DNA of 7,703 bases from an uncultured Prevotella sp. (GTDB lineage Bacteria; Bacteroidota; Bacteroidia; Bacteroidales; Bacteroidaceae), in the NCBI GenBank assembly GCA_900546575.1, contig URDM01000107.1, positions 1 through 7,703 on the forward strand, written 5' to 3'. A model generated the notes under the pieces. That model was not told the origin of the DNA and ran no database searches. It saw nothing but the letters and a program-made list of their open reading frames with translations. The translations under genes were made by a program, and so were the position numbers. This document shows, one piece after another, positions 6,192-7,703 of the stretch (positions within the stretch are counted from its first letter, which is position 1; each line of letters starts with the position of its first letter).

Positions 6192-7139
6192 TCACAGCGT
6201 TCTGACGCTCTTGTGCAGATTGCGTCCTTTCTTGCCTAAGTTGAGGTCAACCTGATAGCCTACGTACAGTTCGTGGCTGCCGTTGCCGGGATTGACGCCC
6301 GACGTGTACATCTCGTAAGAGTAGCCCAGCAGCACGCCGTGTACACGTCCGCCAACGAGAAACGTCACCGAATTGGTAGGCGAGTAGCTCACTCCGCCAT
6401 ACATCATCTTGCTATCGTTGTTGTATACAACGCGTCCCGTTATGTCGGCTCGCCATGCCGTTGCGTCGGTACGAACCAGAAACGAGGGCTTTATCGTGAC
6501 GAACGGGTTGCGCAGACGTATGTTGCATCCGCCCGTGAGATAATATGTGGCGTCAACCTGCAGCTCGTTCTTGTCGCCCAAGTTGATAAGCGGCGAGTTA
6601 AGGTGCTGCACAGACAGTCCGGCATACCAGTTGCGGTGAGTGTAGTACAGAGCAGCGCCCAGGTCGACAGAGTTGCCGTCGAGCTTCGACGAAGAGAAAG
6701 CCGGGTCGCTCGTGTCTTCAAGGTCGAGCTGAGTGCCGTCGAACGTTTCGCTGAGCAGTCCGGCAGATATGCCCGCCGCCAGTTGCCCGCCGAACATCTT
6801 AAGGCGCAAGGCATACTGTAGGGCGAGACGCTGATGGGTGAACAGTCCGATCTTGTCGTTCATGAACTGCAAGCCCACTCCGTGATACGACTTAAGGAAA
6901 TACAGCGGCATGTCAGCCCCGACGTACATGGTGCGAGGGTTGTGCTTGAATCCGGCAAAGTCCATTGCGTAAGCCGCCGAAACGTTGAGCTTAGACTCCT
7001 TGCCCACGGATGCGGCATTGAACGACGGCTCCATGTCGAAGTAATGGCTGAATGCCACGTCGTATTGCGCATGGCTCCGTAGGGAGACAAGCGTAAGCGT
7101 CAGAGTGGCTATTATATATATGTATATGCGTTTAAACAC
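6192..7139 (-). CDS. porP: T9SS outer-membrane protein PorP/SprF
   Basis: A 315-aa outer-membrane beta-barrel of the PorP/SprF family, the first gene of the T9SS core operon and associated with the PorK/PorN ring (family knowledge). The signal peptide covers residues 1-24 (cleavage SHA/Q). PorP hallmarks are QYDVAFSHYFDMEPSFNAAS just after cleavage, GVGLQFMNDKIGLF (86-99), YYTHRNWYAGLSVQHLNSPL in the middle, and the conserved basic end GKKGRNLHKSVRTL. Length matches the family. The start codon is GTG (7137-7139): an in-frame stop lies 7 codons upstream, no in-frame ATG fits, and the residues after GTG form the signal peptide. An out-of-frame ATG overlaps it (see findings). No TAnnTTTG promoter box is visible upstream on this strand. 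Confidence 0.96.
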   Translation of the reverse strand: MFKRIYIYIIATLTLTLVSLRSHAQYDVAFSHYFDMEPSFNAASVGKESKLNVSAAYAMDFAGFKHNPRTMYVGADMPLYFLKSYHGVGLQFMNDKIGLFTHQRLALQYALRLKMFGGQLAAGISAGLLSETFDGTQLDLEDTSDPAFSSSKLDGNSVDLGAALYYTHRNWYAGLSVQHLNSPLINLGDKNELQVDATYYLTGGCNIRLRNPFVTIKPSFLVRTDATAWRADITGRVVYNNDSKMMYGGVSYSPTNSVTFLVGGRVHGVLLGYSYEMYTSGVNPGNGSHELYVGYQVDLNLGKKGRNLHKSVRTL

Positions 7140-7206
7140 ATTCGTATAACGCCCCTTTTATATAATTATTGTGGAATTTGAACGAAAAGTTTGCGTCGAA
7201 ACTGCC

Positions 7207-7244
7207 CCTTTTGCCCTGCTGCAATAGGGTGAGCTTGCAAAAGG
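7207..7244. repeat. Inverted repeat at the left edge of the palindrome array
   Basis: CCTTTTGC (7207-7214) and GCAAAAGG (7237-7244) are exact reverse complements. An inner CCCT/AGGG pair (7214-7217 and 7226-7229) lies in the loop. The right arm is the left half of the first array palindrome, so the left arm looks like an orphan half-site or a decayed further copy. Confidence 0.6.
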
Positions 7245-7341
7245 AGTCCTTTTGGTGTGCAAAAGGAGTCCTTTTGAGGTGTAAAAGGAGTCCTTTTGGA
7301 GTGTAAAAGGAGTCCTTTTGATGTGCAAAAGGACTCCTTTT
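7239..7341. repeat. Array of five 15-bp palindromes with an exact 22-bp period
   Basis: AAAAGGAGTCCTTTT starts at 7239, 7261, 7283 and 7305. At 7327 the fifth copy has the inverted centre, AAAAGGACTCCTTTT. Every start-to-start distance is 22 bp. Each unit is palindromic except for its central base. The 7-bp spacers vary (GGTGTGC, GAGGTGT, GGAGTGT, GATGTGC) but keep a GTG- or GGTG-like core. Neighbouring arms can also pair across the spacer (CCTTTTG with CAAAAGG, 5-nt loop). It lies about 100 bp upstream of porP. Confidence 0.9.
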
Positions 7342-7342
7342 T

Positions 7343-7430
7343 AAAATCAACACGAAAATAAATGAAAATCGAAACGAAAAGAAATGAAAATCAACACGAA
7401 AAGAAATGAAAGACAAGATGAGAAGAAATA
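7343..7430. repeat. Second 22-bp-period array, unrelated unit, four copies
   Basis: Directly after the palindrome array, A-rich units repeat every 22 bp: starts at 7343, 7365, 7387 and, degenerate, 7409. The first three share AAAATC, a variable AACACG or GAAACG, then AAAAKAAATG. The fourth matches only partly (ends AGAAGAAATA). The unit is not palindromic and has no obvious similarity to the AAAAGGAGTCCTTTT unit, yet has the same period. Confidence 0.8.
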
Positions 7431-7541
7431 CGATTTAACCCGAATGCGGTTGAAATACCGGATGATATTCCTCGAAAATCGCTTGTTTCCCATCTTTTTC
7501 CAAGTTTTTTTGATTTTTCTTGAAAAAAAGTTTTCAAAACA

Positions 7542-7573
7542 TTTGGAGGTTTCATGAAAATGCTATACCTTTG
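7542..7573 (+). promoter_or_regulatory. Bacteroidota-type promoter for tRNA-Val
   Basis: TTTG (7542-7545) and TACCTTTG (7566-7573) match the Bacteroidota primary-sigma consensus, TTTG at -33 and TAnnTTTG at -7, with a 20-bp gap. Transcription should start near 7580, giving a leader of roughly 45 nt before the mature tRNA at 7627. Confidence 0.8.
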
Positions 7574-7626
7574 CACTCGCTTTAAAGAACTAAGCAATAC
7601 TGCAAAGTACGAAAGTTAAAGCAATC

Positions 7627-7701
7627 GGGCGTTTAGCTCAGCTGGTTTAGAGCATCTGCCTTACAAGCAGAGGGTCGGCGGTTCGAATCCGTCAACGCCC
7701 A
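7627..7701 (+). tRNA. tRNA-Val, anticodon TAC
   Basis: A full cloverleaf is visible. The acceptor stem is GGGCGTT (7627-7633) with AACGCCC (7694-7700) and discriminator A7701. The D stem is GCTC/GAGC (7636-7639, 7650-7653). The anticodon stem TCTGC/GCAGA encloses loop CTTACAA with anticodon TAC (7662-7664), reading GTA and other GTN valine codons. The T arm is GGCGG-TTCGAAT-CCGTC (7677-7693). The 3' CCA is not encoded (CA follows the discriminator), so it must be added after transcription, as is common in this phylum. Confidence 0.96.
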
Positions 7702-7703
7702 CA

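Larger units (their letters stand above)
7140..7626. other. Repeat-rich intergenic region between porP and tRNA-Val
   Basis: This 487-bp gene-free stretch is the divergent upstream region of the porP operon (minus) and of tRNA-Val (plus). From left to right it holds about 65 bp of AT-rich porP leader, an 8-bp inverted repeat (7207-7244), the palindrome array (7239-7341), a second 22-bp array (7343-7430), about 110 bp without recognisable features apart from A/T runs near 7491-7540, and the tRNA promoter. Open frames across the arrays on the minus strand encode low-complexity repeats and are not credible genes. Confidence 0.7.

Noticed and set aside
7239..7341. Possible CRISPR array
   Set aside because: Repeat 15 bp and spacers only 7 bp with near-constant sequence; CRISPR spacers are about 30 bp and unrelated to each other. 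No cas genes nearby.
7132..7416. A 94-aa open frame on the minus strand through the 22-bp arrays
   Set aside because: Most of its sequence is translated tandem repeat (KDSF, KRTPFAH variants), it overlaps the porP start, and the repeat period is not a multiple of three. Better explained as non-coding repeat DNA.
7494..7536. A/T-rich imperfect hairpin upstream of the tRNA promoter
   Set aside because: The stem has a mismatch and a bulge, a 14-nt loop and no fitting T tail; A/T runs make such pairings common by chance.
7391..7597. A 68-aa open frame on the minus strand upstream of the tRNA
   Set aside because: It covers the tRNA promoter in antisense, has no recognisable features and ends within the repeat region.
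7595..7615. Minus-strand promoter-like GTACTTTGCA near the tRNA as a start for porP
   Set aside because: It has one base too few between TA and TTTG and lies more than 450 bp from porP; no matching upstream TTTG box at the usual spacing was confirmed.

Overview
The window carries a complete type IX secretion system (T9SS) core operon, read right to left on the minus strand in the canonical order porP, porK, porL, porM, porN, followed by one more outer-membrane beta-barrel gene. A tRNA-Val gene with its own promoter lies on the plus strand at the right edge. T9SS is confined to the Bacteroidota. The moderate GC content of the genes, AT-rich gaps, a tRNA without encoded CCA and a TAnnTTTG-type promoter all fit that phylum. 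The protein features look most like a Bacteroidales member (Prevotella-like); that genus-level guess is inference.

Layout from left to right: a strong GNRA-loop terminator at the left edge serves a convergent plus-strand gene outside the window. Then come a small region with two copies of a TTTTGACAC-type repeat, the 211-aa beta-barrel gene (159-794), porN (849-1889), porM (1936-3480), porL (3613-4494), porK (4564-6030), porP (6192-7139), a 487-bp repeat-rich intergenic region, and tRNA-Val (7627-7701).

How the genes work together (family knowledge): PorL and PorM form the proton-powered inner-membrane motor. The periplasmic arm of PorM reaches the PorK/PorN ring, which is held under the outer membrane by the PorK lipid anchor. 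PorP/SprF is an outer-membrane barrel associated with that ring. Sec-exported cargo with a C-terminal T9SS signal is moved across the outer membrane by a translocon encoded elsewhere. The final barrel gene may be a T9SS accessory (PorG/PorT-like size and fold) or an unrelated OMP_b-brl protein.

The least expected content is between the genes. The three longest gaps within the operon and the region upstream of porP hold short-period tandem arrays: 7-bp, 8-bp, 10-bp and two adjacent but unrelated 22-bp arrays. A composite element built on an AATTCAAAATTGAACAATTC block occurs twice, in opposite orientations (porM/porL gap and porK/porP gap), which is a hallmark of a dispersed repeat. The 8-bp arrays run into the 3' ends of porL and porK and supply their stop codons and last residues. 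PorL also has a heptapeptide Asn-rich repeat in its linker. No CRISPR array, transposase or T9SS cargo gene was seen.
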